Assembly: GCA_002440625.1 (NCBI GenBank)
Contig: DJUV01000100.1
Span: 1 to 13,742 of the forward strand
Origin: Rhodobacteraceae bacterium UBA6273
GTDB taxonomy: Bacteria > Pseudomonadota > Alphaproteobacteria > Rhodobacterales > Rhodobacteraceae
Reading direction: 5' to 3'
Length of the DNA stretch: 13,742 nt
The notes under the pieces: generated by a model
Seen by the model: only the letters and a program-made list of their open reading frames with translations
What the model was told of the DNA's origin: nothing
Databases searched by the model: none
Shown here: one piece after another, positions 6,801-13,742 of the stretch
Layout: the number at the start of each line of letters is the position of its first letter
How positions within the stretch are numbered: position 1 is the first letter of the stretch
Translations under genes and position numbers: made by a program

Positions 6801-7769
6801 ATGATCATCAGCCCGACGCCCATCATCTACGGCCTGATCTTCCTGGCGGTCCTTCTGCTGGTCGAGGGCCTCTACCTTGTCATCTTCGGCAAGTCGATCT
6901 CTCTCAATTCGCGGGTCAACCGCCGGCTCGACCTCCTTGAAAAGGGCGGCCAGCGCGAAAAGGTTCTGGAACAGCTTCGCAAGGAAGCCAGCCAGCACCT
7001 CAGGGCCAACGGTATCCCGCTCTATTCGATTCTCGCGGCAAAGGCGCAGAAGGCCAACATCGCCTTTTCGCCGAAGGCACTCATCCTCGTCATGGTGCTC
7101 CTGTCGATCGTGGCCTTCATCGGGCTCAAGATCGGCACCGCGGCCTCGACCCCGGTGCAGGTCGCCGTGGCCATCATCATGGGCGTCGGCGCTGTCTACT
7201 TCTGGGTCAGCCGCAAGGCCAAGAAGCGGATGGACATGGTCGAGGAGCAGCTGCCGGACGCGGTCGAACTGATGGTGCGAAGTTTGCGCGTCGGCCATCC
7301 CTTCTCCTCCGCGATCCAGATCGTGGCCAAGGAAGTTCCCGATCCGCTCGGCACCGAATTCGGCATGATCGCCGATGAAAGCGCCTACGGCCGCGACGTC
7401 TCGGAATCGCTGAAGGATCTGGCGGAACGGATGGACATGCAGGATCTTCGCTTCTTGGCCGTCGCGGTCACCATCCAGCAGCAATCGGGCGGCAACCTTG
7501 CCGAAATTCTCGACGGGCTTGCCAAGGTCATCCGTGCCCGGTTCCGGCTTTTCCGCCGGGTCCGCGCCATCACGGCCGAAGCCAAGTGGTCGGGCATGTT
7601 CCTGTCGTCATTCCCGCTGATCGTTCTCGCCGTGATCCAGGTTCTGAAGCCGGATTACTTCGACACCGTGAAGGATACCGCAGCCTTCGTTCCTGCCGCG
7701 CTCATCGTCTTCACGTTCCTCGCAATCAACGTCATCTTCATGAAGATGATGGTCAACATCAAGGTCTGA
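6801..7769 (+). CDS. tadB: Tad inner-membrane platform protein TadB
   Basis: A 322-residue inner-membrane protein with a T2SSF (GspF/TadB) domain at about 152-276, starting EEQLPDAVELMVRSLRVGHP and including IQQQSGGNLAEILDGLAKVIR. Predicted membrane helices lie near 7-28, 92-112, 116-136, 265-283 and 294-315, a common TadB layout. It forms the platform that couples CpaF rotation or ATP hydrolysis to pilin insertion, as a heteromer with TadC. The start codon is 5 bp after the cpaF stop, with GGAG (6789-6792) inside the cpaF end, so it is probably translationally coupled. No anomalies. Confidence 0.95.
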   Translation: MIISPTPIIYGLIFLAVLLLVEGLYLVIFGKSISLNSRVNRRLDLLEKGGQREKVLEQLRKEASQHLRANGIPLYSILAAKAQKANIAFSPKALILVMVLLSIVAFIGLKIGTAASTPVQVAVAIIMGVGAVYFWVSRKAKKRMDMVEEQLPDAVELMVRSLRVGHPFSSAIQIVAKEVPDPLGTEFGMIADESAYGRDVSESLKDLAERMDMQDLRFLAVAVTIQQQSGGNLAEILDGLAKVIRARFRLFRRVRAITAEAKWSGMFLSSFPLIVLAVIQVLKPDYFDTVKDTAAFVPAALIVFTFLAINVIFMKMMVNIKV

Positions 7770-7778
7770 GGCGCACAC

Positions 7779-8765
7779 ATGCTGACCTCGCTCAATGAAC
7801 TGCTCACGGGGATGCTCGGGCCGCTTGGTCCCCTGGCCGCCGTTGGCTTCCTCGGGCTGATCCTCGTCGCGGCGACTTTGCCGACGATGTTGAAAAAGCG
7901 CGCCGATCCCTATGCCAAGCTCCGTGGTGCCACGGTCTCCTCGACGGCATCGAACAGCGGTAAACAGCCCAAGAAGACTCTCCGCCAGGGCAAGGGGTCC
8001 GACAAGCTCGACAAGTTCGCGACCTTCCTTGAACCGAAGACCGAAGAAGAGATGAGTTCTTCGCGGCTGAAGATGACGCGGGCGGGCTACCGCGGCCGCG
8101 ATGCCGTGCGCAAGTTTCACGCCATCCAGTTCATGCTGGGCATCGGCTTCCTGATCGTCGGCGTGATCTACGCCATCGTCGCATCGGCATCGGGCGAGGT
8201 TTCCACGACCACGCTGCTCCTCGCCGTGCTGATCCCCGGCGGGATCGGTTACTACCTGCCGAAATACTGGATCGAGCGCCGGATCACCTCGCGCCAGGGC
8301 GAGATCCAGAACGGTTTTCCGGATGCGCTCGACATGCTTCTGGTCTGCGTCGAGGCGGGCCAGTCGCTCGACCAGGGCATCATCCGCGTCCACAAGGAAC
8401 TCAGGAGCGGCTACCCTGCGCTTTCCGAGGAGTTCGAGATCGTGTCGCAAGAGGTCAAGGCCGGCAAGGAAAAGGCCACGGTCCTGCGCGCCTTTTCGGA
8501 TCGCTCCGGCGTGCCCGATGTCGCCTCCTTCGTCACCGTGATGATCCAGTCGCAGACTTTCGGCACCTCGATCGCCGAAGCGCTCCGGGTCTACGCCGCC
8601 GAAATGCGCGACAAGCGCGTGATGCGCGCCGAGGAACTCGCCAACAAGCTGCCGACGAAAATGACGCTTGGCACCATGATGTTTACCGTTCCGCCGCTGC
8701 TGATGATCCTTGTCGGCCCGTCGGTTTACGATATGCTTCAGCTCTTCGCGAACTTCCAACCCTGA
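7779..8765 (+). CDS. tadC: Tad inner-membrane platform protein TadC
   Basis: A 328-residue paralogue-like partner of TadB. It has a T2SSF domain at about 180-308 (GFPDALDMLLVCVEAGQSLDQGI, then SFVTVMIQSQTFGTSIAEALRVYA and EELANKLPTKM) and helices near 14-34, 114-137, 143-164 and 297-317. Residues about 50-95 form a Lys/Ser-rich cytoplasmic linker. It lies 9 bp after tadB, with a modest GAGG (7768-7771) ribosome site, and 4 bp before the next gene. The TadB/TadC pair is the diagnostic Tad membrane platform, distinguishing the system from type IVa pili, which use a single PilC. Identification is secure. Confidence 0.95.
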   Translation: MLTSLNELLTGMLGPLGPLAAVGFLGLILVAATLPTMLKKRADPYAKLRGATVSSTASNSGKQPKKTLRQGKGSDKLDKFATFLEPKTEEEMSSSRLKMTRAGYRGRDAVRKFHAIQFMLGIGFLIVGVIYAIVASASGEVSTTTLLLAVLIPGGIGYYLPKYWIERRITSRQGEIQNGFPDALDMLLVCVEAGQSLDQGIIRVHKELRSGYPALSEEFEIVSQEVKAGKEKATVLRAFSDRSGVPDVASFVTVMIQSQTFGTSIAEALRVYAAEMRDKRVMRAEELANKLPTKMTLGTMMFTVPPLLMILVGPSVYDMLQLFANFQP

Positions 8766-8769
8766 GGCA

Positions 8770-9336
8770 ATGACTTTACGCATCGCAGGACTTCTGGCCG
8801 CGATCGGCCTGATGGCCGCCTGTCAGTCGACAGGCGGCTTTCCGCAAGACAAGGGCTCCCCCTACGCCCCCTCCGGTGTCGCCCGTGGCCAGCAGTCGGT
8901 CGACGGGCTGATAGTCGGCCATCGGCTGATGGAGGCGGGGGAGTACGAGCTGGCTCTCAAGGCCTATTACCGTGCCGCGGGTGAGCATGGCGCGAATGCA
9001 GATGTTCTCTCGGCCGTGGGATCGGCCGACCTCAAACTCGGTCGGCTTGGTCAGGCCGAACAGATGCTGCGCCGCGCCATCGAACTGGACCAGACCTTCG
9101 TTCCGGCCTGGAACAACCTTGGCGTCGTGCTGATGGAAAAAGGCGAAGTCGCCGAGGCCAGCCGGGTGTTCCACAACGCCTTCGCGCTCGACAGTGGCCA
9201 ATCGGACGCCATTCGCGAAAATCTGCGTCTTGCGCTCGCCAAGATGAAAGAGCCGACATATGATGCTCCCAATAATAACGAATTCTCGCTGGTGAGACGC
9301 GGGCACGGGCAATATCTGCTGCTCACCACACCTTGA
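8770..9336 (+). CDS. tadD: TPR lipoprotein, TadD type (first copy)
   Basis: A 188-residue predicted outer-membrane lipoprotein: signal peptide with lipobox MAAC (Cys18), then about three tetratricopeptide-like helical repeats at 43-76, 77-110 and 111-144, the last with the clear signature AWNNLGVVLMEKGEVAEASRVF. TadD proteins act as pilotins or scaffolds for secretin and Tad complex assembly. The ATG at 8770 is chosen because it yields a complete lipoprotein signal; an earlier in-frame start at 8710 would lie inside tadC and bury the lipobox. The only ribosome site is TGAGG, overlapping the tadC stop with just 2 bases before the ATG, so translation probably relies on coupling to tadC. A second TPR lipoprotein follows 27 bp later. 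Confidence 0.88.
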   Translation: MTLRIAGLLAAIGLMAACQSTGGFPQDKGSPYAPSGVARGQQSVDGLIVGHRLMEAGEYELALKAYYRAAGEHGANADVLSAVGSADLKLGRLGQAEQMLRRAIELDQTFVPAWNNLGVVLMEKGEVAEASRVFHNAFALDSGQSDAIRENLRLALAKMKEPTYDAPNNNEFSLVRRGHGQYLLLTTP

Positions 9337-9363
9337 GGCACGAAGCAGCAAAGGACGCAGCAA

Positions 9364-10224
9364 ATGCGCCACCCTATCCTGATTTCGCTCTGCATTGCAG
9401 GGGCGGTCGGCTTGGCCGGCTGCAACCGCAACCCCGACGCCGAAGTGAAACGCGCCATGAAGAGCGTCAACGTCATCGATGAGAGCAATCTCAATGATGT
9501 CATGCTGACGGTCGGCGACCCCAACGAGGCGGTCAGCTACTTCGCCAAGGCGCTGGCAGAAAACCCGGACCGGGTGGACCTGAAGCGCGGGCTGGCAAAG
9601 TCGCTCGTCCGCGCGAAGAAACCGACGGAAGCGGCGGTGCTCTGGGCGCAGATCGCAGCAAGCCCCGAAGGCACCCCCGATGACCAGGTGCAACTCGCCG
9701 ACGCCTACATCCGTTCCAACGAATGGGCCAAGGCAGAGGCGACGCTGAACACCATTCCGCCGACCCACGAGACTTTCGAGCGTTACCGGCTTGAGGCGAT
9801 GGTCGCGGATGCCAACAAGAAGTGGCAGAAGGCAGACAGTTTCTATGAAACCGCCTTCGGCCTGACGACCAAGCCCGCCGGCGTGCTGAACAACTGGGGC
9901 TTTTCGAAGCTGACGCGCGGTGACTTCCCCGGGGCCGAGAAGCTTTTTGCCGAGTCTCTAACCTACGACAGCTCTGTCTTTACCGCGAAGAACAACCTTG
10001 TCCTCGCGCGGGCCGCCCAGCGCAAGTATGACATGCCGATCGTCAACATGACTCAGGAAGAACGCGCGCAGTTGCTCTACACCGCCGCGCTGAGCGCCAT
10101 CAAGCAAGGCGACGTGACCACCGGCAAGGGTCTACTGGAAGACGCCGTCGAAACCAGCCCGCGCTATTTCGAACAGGCCACGCGGGCACTTGATGCGCTC
10201 AACTCCCAGGTCGCGAAGGGTTGA
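9364..10224 (+). CDS. TPR lipoprotein, TadD type (second copy, longer)
   Basis: A 286-residue predicted lipoprotein with lipobox LAGC (Cys20), followed by degenerate tetratricopeptide repeats. The clearest are near 51-84 (EAVSYFAKALAENPDR), 105-132 and 171-206 (GVLNNWGFSKLTRGDFPGAEKLF), with a helical C-terminus to 280. Start ATG 9364 has AAGGA (9351-9355) at 8-base spacing. It is clearly different in length and sequence from the preceding 188-residue TPR lipoprotein, so it is not a recent duplication. Position between tadD and the peptidase gene indicates a Tad outer-membrane assembly factor, possibly dividing the pilotin and scaffold roles with its neighbour (inference). It could equally carry the main TadD function, so I leave the symbol blank. 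Confidence 0.85.
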   Translation: MRHPILISLCIAGAVGLAGCNRNPDAEVKRAMKSVNVIDESNLNDVMLTVGDPNEAVSYFAKALAENPDRVDLKRGLAKSLVRAKKPTEAAVLWAQIAASPEGTPDDQVQLADAYIRSNEWAKAEATLNTIPPTHETFERYRLEAMVADANKKWQKADSFYETAFGLTTKPAGVLNNWGFSKLTRGDFPGAEKLFAESLTYDSSVFTAKNNLVLARAAQRKYDMPIVNMTQEERAQLLYTAALSAIKQGDVTTGKGLLEDAVETSPRYFEQATRALDALNSQVAKG

Positions 10225-10228
10225 TGGA

Positions 10229-10795
10229 ATGCTCAACCCCTATCCGATAACCAGCCCAGAGGCTGTTGCCTTCGCTTATGGCATCTTCCTGCTGCTCTGC
10301 CTGCCAATCTGTGCCTGGGTGGCGTGGTCCGATCTCAAGACCATGAAGATTCCGAACAAGGCGGTGCTGGCACTCCTCGCGGTCTTCTTCTTTGCGGGGC
10401 TCGCGCTGATCCCCCTCGAATTCTGGCTCTGGCGCTGGGTCAGCCTCGTGGTCGTCCTCGCCATCGGGTTCATCCTCAACGCGGTGGCGAATGTCGGCGC
10501 CGGCGATGCCAAGTTTGCCGCCGCCGCCGCGCCTTTCGTGGCGCAGCGGCTGGACCATCTGCAGATCGTGCTGATCCTTTTCGCGGCCTTCCTGCTTGGC
10601 GCCTTCGCCGCGCACCGGCTCTTGCGGTCGATCCCGGCGGTCACGGCGATGGCGCCCGACTGGGTGTCCTGGAAGCGCAAGGATTTTCCGATGGGCCTCG
10701 CGCTCGTCGGAACCCTTGTCACCTACCTCGTGCTGATGGCCTTCCCGTCGGTGATGATGGCGATTCAGGGTTTGCTGGCTTCGACCAAGATATAG
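10229..10795 (+). CDS. cpaA: Prepilin peptidase CpaA/TadV (A24 family)
   Basis: A 188-residue polytopic aspartyl protease of family A24 that cleaves the leader of Flp prepilins and TadE/F-type pseudopilins at the inner membrane. The two catalytic aspartates are visible: Asp35 in AWSDLKTMKIPN and Asp93 in the GxGD-type motif GAGDAKF (90-96). About five to six hydrophobic helices span the protein; the N-methylation domain of PilD-type enzymes is absent, as expected for the short CpaA/TadV type. ATG 10229 follows GAAGGG (10215-10220) by 8 bases and is 4 bp after the preceding stop. The last 31 bp overlap the 3' end of the convergent membrane-protein gene. No terminator is visible between the convergent genes. 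Confidence 0.93.
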   Translation: MLNPYPITSPEAVAFAYGIFLLLCLPICAWVAWSDLKTMKIPNKAVLALLAVFFFAGLALIPLEFWLWRWVSLVVVLAIGFILNAVANVGAGDAKFAAAAAPFVAQRLDHLQIVLILFAAFLLGAFAAHRLLRSIPAVTAMAPDWVSWKRKDFPMGLALVGTLVTYLVLMAFPSVMMAIQGLLASTKI

Positions 10796-12387
10796 AGATC
10801 GGTCCTGCGCACCTCGCGCAGGGCCCATCCGCCTTCATTCAGCGCCTTCAGCATCTGCGCCCGCAGCCCAAGCTCCATCGGGCAGAGCGGCACGACGATG
10901 TAGTCGGCATTCTCGACGCCCGGAAGGCCGCCGTAATACCAGGGGGCGGCGCCCTTGACGCTCTCAAAATTGCCGAACATCCAGTAGGCGGAATAGAGAT
11001 CGGTGCCGATCAGGCGCGATCCGCCATAGCCGGCCTTTTCCAGATCTGTCGTGACCATCTCGAACCATGCCGCCATACCGCCCTCGATCTGGCAGTCGGG
11101 CAGCACCTCGCCGTTCAGCACGACCGGCTCTGGCCGCTTGGCTTTCTCGCGGTATGCCGCGTAGGGGTCGCCCGGCCCGTCATAGGGCCGTTTGAGGTTC
11201 GCGGTGTAGAGCCGCTCAATCTGCGTCCTGAGATCGGCATGCACCGGCAACCGCGTCAGGAGCGGCGTGGTATTCGCGGTATCGGACGCAAGGTGGCGGA
11301 ACGGGCTGAATGCGAGGTTCAGCGCCGAGGGCATGCCGAACGCCAGCGCCAGCGCACCGATATAGGTCAGCGTGCTGCGCATGTTCCAGCCGAACCCGTT
11401 GTAGACGCTGTCGTCCGGGCGCAGCACGAAGACCAGAAGCGCCAAGAGGTACAGCCATTGCGGATCGTTGCCGAAGTTCTGATAGGCGATGTAGAAAAAT
11501 CCCGGCATCAGGAAAAGAAGGGCCATACCTTCGACCATGCGACCCGCCTGCCTGAGGAAGATCACGGTGGCGATCAATGCAAGGCTGCCACCCATGTAGA
11601 GCGGCAGGGCGACGACGCCGGCGAAGCTTTCGCCCGGCGCCTGCCGTTCGGTCGAACCAGCCACCGTCAGAAGGTCGCCGAGATAGGCGGCCCAGAAGCC
11701 GACACCTGCCCTTGCCGTCATCGCAAGGGCAACGGCCAGCCCCGCGACCAGAGCGGCGAACATCGCCCGCCCGTTCCGGCGGGCCAGAAGTGCAACGAGG
11801 ATGCCGGGCGCGAGCGCCACGAAGTAGGTGATCTTCATCAGCACCATGACAGCGAGGCCAAGGCCGATCAGCGCCCCATCGAGCCACGGCCGGCGCTGCC
11901 CCAATGGTTCAAGCAGCGCCAGCGGCACGATCACATAGGCAACCGCCCAGGCCCAGCGATTGTAGTGCATCGAGATGGAGATCGCGCTCTGCGCCTCGCC
12001 ATGGACGAGCGCCAGACAAAGCAACATGACGAATACGCCGTAAGCATAGGGCCAGATACCGGTCAGGCGCGTGCGCGCCACGAAAAAGGCAGGCAGGAAC
12101 AAGACGAGCGCAACGAGAATCTGCGCGTAGAAGATCGCGTGGCCGAGCCCGATCCCGGCCTTGACAAAAAGCGCGATCGGGTAGATCGCGAGGAACCCGA
12201 TCGGGGTCATGAAGTCGAGATGCGGCAACTGCCCCTCGGCCATGCGCAACACGAGGTCCGAAAGGTGCATCGCATCGCCTTCGTGCTTGCCGAGATACAG
12301 CGCCCCTTTGAGAAGGGGAACGCCGCCAAAGACCACGACGGCAAGCGCCATGACCGCGAATAGTATGCCCGTCCGTGCTCTGCTCAT
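10765..12387 (-). CDS. Polytopic membrane protein, putative GT-C-type glycosyltransferase
   Basis: A 540-residue protein with about eleven to twelve hydrophobic helices between residues 7 and 357 and a soluble C-terminal region of about 180 residues, probably periplasmic. After helix 1 comes a loop with HEGD (35-38), then Asp44 and GQLPHLDFMTPIG (52-64). An acidic pair in the first outer loop, a following LPxxDF and a Pro-rich entry to helix 2 is the pattern of lipid-linked-sugar GT-C transferases (GT39/ArnT-like); I infer that class but recognise no exact family. A sugar-lipid substrate and acceptor cannot be read from sequence. Start 12387 is chosen over 12429, since GAGAGA lies 5 bases upstream and a candidate promoter's -10 overlaps the 12429 ATG. 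The longer frame upstream (to 12765) is antisense to the ATPase gene and looks unlike protein. It converges on cpaA with a 31-bp overlap. Confidence 0.8.
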   Translation of the reverse strand: MSRARTGILFAVMALAVVVFGGVPLLKGALYLGKHEGDAMHLSDLVLRMAEGQLPHLDFMTPIGFLAIYPIALFVKAGIGLGHAIFYAQILVALVLFLPAFFVARTRLTGIWPYAYGVFVMLLCLALVHGEAQSAISISMHYNRWAWAVAYVIVPLALLEPLGQRRPWLDGALIGLGLAVMVLMKITYFVALAPGILVALLARRNGRAMFAALVAGLAVALAMTARAGVGFWAAYLGDLLTVAGSTERQAPGESFAGVVALPLYMGGSLALIATVIFLRQAGRMVEGMALLFLMPGFFYIAYQNFGNDPQWLYLLALLVFVLRPDDSVYNGFGWNMRSTLTYIGALALAFGMPSALNLAFSPFRHLASDTANTTPLLTRLPVHADLRTQIERLYTANLKRPYDGPGDPYAAYREKAKRPEPVVLNGEVLPDCQIEGGMAAWFEMVTTDLEKAGYGGSRLIGTDLYSAYWMFGNFESVKGAAPWYYGGLPGVENADYIVVPLCPMELGLRAQMLKALNEGGWALREVRRTDLYILVEASKP

Positions 12388-12425
12388 TGGTCTCTCAATG
12401 CCTGTTTTGTTTCCATTTTTTGGCC

Positions 12426-12454
12426 ACATTACCCGGTCAGATTGATCCTGTGAA
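12426..12454 (-). promoter_or_regulatory. Candidate promoter for the GT-C-like gene
   Basis: Read on the minus strand, TTCACA (12454-12449, 5 of 6 to the -35 consensus) is followed after exactly 17 bp by TAATGT (12431-12426, 3 of 6). This would start transcription near 12419, about 30 bases before the ATG at 12387, and argues against translation starting at 12429. The remaining part of the divergent intergenic region (12455-12534) must hold the ATPase promoter, but no convincing one is visible there. Confidence 0.4.
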
Positions 12455-12534
12455 TCCCTTGGTGGGTGTGCCTGGCGTGAAGAGTGATTCCGCGTGGCGC
12501 GTTCATCGCAGAAGCTCAGGAAAGTGCGCCGCAG

Positions 12535-13742
12535 ATGAACATGCAGGTGACGAACGTGATTGCGCCGCCGCCGCCGCGTTCGATGGCCGATACCGGCCTC
12601 AACATGGTGATGATGCGCGACATCCTCCTCAAGACCATGTTCCGCATGAACCTGGAGACGGTATCGGACATCTCGCGCCAGATCGCGATGCCGATCCCGG
12701 TGACGCAAGAGTTGATCGACCTCGCCCGTGGCCAGAAGCTGCTTGAAGCAACGGGTACGCTCCACGCCAACTCGGGCGGCGAGATGGGCTATCAGTTGGC
12801 CGATGCCGGCAAGGCCCGCGCGCTCGATGCGCTGGCGCAGTCAGAGTATTACGGCGCGATGCCGGTGCCGCTCGAGATGTACCGCGAGCAGGTCAAGAAG
12901 CAGTCGATCCGCAACATCCAGATCACACGGGACCGGCTGACCGGCGCGATGGGCCATCTGATCCTGCCGGACGAGCTTCTCGATCACCTCGGCCCGGCCG
13001 TCGGCGCCGGTCGGTCGATCCTGATGTACGGGCCGCCGGGCAATGGCAAATCCTCTATCTCCAACGGCATCCGCGATGCCATCGGCGACCGCATCTACAT
13101 CCCGAAGGCGATCGAGTATTCCGGTCAGGTCATCACCGTCTACGACCCGATCGTCCATACCGCGGCGACCGCCTCGGAAGACGACCCGACGGCGCTGCGC
13201 CGCTCCTCGAACCGTTTCGACAACCGCTATGTGCTTTGTGACAGGCCGACGGTTATCACCGGCGGCGAGTTGTCGCTCGACATGCTCGATCTCACCTACA
13301 ACCCGACGGCGCGGACTTATACGGCATCGTTGCAGATGAAAGCCACCGGCGGCGTCTTCATCATCGACGACCTTGGCCGTCAGGCCGAGCCGCCGCAGAA
13401 GATCGTCAACCGCTGGATCGTGCCGCTTGAGGAAAGCCGCGACATCCTGGCGCTTCAATCCGGCGAGAAATTCGAGGTACCTTTCGACACTCTCGTCATC
13501 TTCTCCACCAACTTCCACCCGAACGAGATCTTCGACAAGGCCGCGCTCCGCCGGATCTTCTTCAAGATCAAGATTGACGGGCCAAATCAGGAAATCTTCC
13601 TGAAGATCTTCGCTATGGTTGCCAAAAAGAAGAAAATGCCGCTGAATGAGAAGGCATTGTTGCACCTCCTGAAGACAAAGTACCCGACGATCAACAACGT
13701 TTACGCGAACTACCAGCCGATCTTCCTGATCGACCAGATGAT
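12535..13742 (+). CDS. AAA+ ATPase with N-terminal winged-helix-like region (partial, 3' end off window)
   Basis: The open frame runs to the window edge (402 codons seen, no stop). Residues about 40-100 resemble a winged helix: ETVSDISRQIAM, a Pro turn, TQELIDLARGQKLLEATG and a wing-like GEMGYQLADAGKARA. The AAA+ core has Walker A GPPGNGKSS (166-174, Lys172), Walker B FIIDD (275-279), sensor-1-like STN at 324-326 (Asn326) and an ALRRIFFKI segment (337-345) whose arginines may act as arginine finger. Two charged loops lie between Walker A and B. The architecture suggests a MoxR-like or chaperone-type remodelling ATPase rather than a secretion ATPase, since no His box is present. The ATG at 12535 is preceded by AGGAAA (12518-12523), a rather distant 11 bases away; ATG 12541 is an alternative. 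An in-frame TGA at 12478 limits upstream extension. A role in pilus assembly or regulation is inferred only from location. Confidence 0.85.
   Translation, partial: MNMQVTNVIAPPPPRSMADTGLNMVMMRDILLKTMFRMNLETVSDISRQIAMPIPVTQELIDLARGQKLLEATGTLHANSGGEMGYQLADAGKARALDALAQSEYYGAMPVPLEMYREQVKKQSIRNIQITRDRLTGAMGHLILPDELLDHLGPAVGAGRSILMYGPPGNGKSSISNGIRDAIGDRIYIPKAIEYSGQVITVYDPIVHTAATASEDDPTALRRSSNRFDNRYVLCDRPTVITGGELSLDMLDLTYNPTARTYTASLQMKATGGVFIIDDLGRQAEPPQKIVNRWIVPLEESRDILALQSGEKFEVPFDTLVIFSTNFHPNEIFDKAALRRIFFKIKIDGPNQEIFLKIFAMVAKKKKMPLNEKALLHLLKTKYPTINNVYANYQPIFLIDQM

Noticed and set aside
7608..8783. A 391-codon minus-strand frame opposite tadB and tadC
   Set aside because: Fully antisense to two well-recognised genes. 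The product is Asp/His/Arg-rich without domain character.
10324..12363. A 679-codon plus-strand open frame running from inside cpaA across the membrane-protein gene
   Set aside because: It is antisense to the 540-residue membrane protein and begins inside cpaA in another frame. Its product is rich in Arg, His, Gly and Gln with no hydrophobic core or motif, typical of a shadow frame in GC-rich DNA.
12388..12765. N-terminal extension of the GT-C-like protein to an upstream start at 12765
   Set aside because: The extra 126 residues are Arg/His-rich, lie antisense to the start of the AAA+ gene, and cross the likely promoter. The hydrophobic, protein-like sequence begins only at the Met encoded at 12387.
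1..13742. Signs of a mobile element, CRISPR array, tRNA or phage genes
   Set aside because: No terminal repeats, transposase or integrase motifs, spaced direct repeats or cloverleaf were seen. All genes fit one Tad locus and its flank.

Overview
The window is high in G+C and encodes most of a Tad (tight adherence, type IVb/Flp) pilus locus. The protein sequences look like those of Rhodobacterales (alphaproteobacteria, Rhodobacteraceae in the broad sense). That placement comes from recognising family sequence patterns by eye, not from a database search. No rRNA, tRNA, CRISPR array, insertion sequence or integrase is visible, and every gene has similar base composition, so this reads as a resident chromosomal locus.

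Layout, plus strand. An intrinsic terminator (28-57) closes a gene lying off the left edge. A small prepilin-like gene follows (223-411), with its own candidate promoter. After a hairpin-bearing gap comes cpaB/rcpC (626-1498). A 209-bp gap with a strong stem-loop and two dyads precedes cpaC/rcpA, the outer-membrane secretin (1708-3144). Four bases later begins an OmpA-domain lipoprotein gene (3149-3823), which ends at a clear intrinsic terminator (3854-3884). After a 265-bp gap that holds a leader stem-loop but no gene, a second tightly packed unit begins: cpaE/tadZ (4089-5339), cpaF/tadA (5356-6795), tadB (6801-7769), tadC (7779-8765), two successive tadD-type TPR lipoprotein genes (8770-9336 and 9364-10224) and the prepilin peptidase cpaA/tadV (10229-10795). 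Gaps within this unit are 27 bp or less.

Layout, right end. A minus-strand gene for a 540-residue polytopic membrane protein with GT-C glycosyltransferase-like features (10765-12387) converges on cpaA and overlaps its 3' end by 31 bp. Divergent from it, a plus-strand AAA+ ATPase gene with an N-terminal winged-helix-like region starts at 12535 and runs off the window.

How the parts fit together. CpaA processes prepilins at the inner membrane. CpaF is the assembly/retraction ATPase, working with the TadB and TadC platform proteins, and CpaE localises the machine. CpaC with CpaB forms the outer-membrane channel and periplasmic conduit. The OmpA lipoprotein and the two TPR lipoproteins are the likely outer-membrane anchors and pilotins. 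No canonical major Flp pilin (G/XXXXEY motif) and no TadE/F/G pseudopilins are in the window; they presumably lie outside it. The least explained parts are the GT-C-like protein, the AAA+ ATPase and the dyad elements before cpaC.
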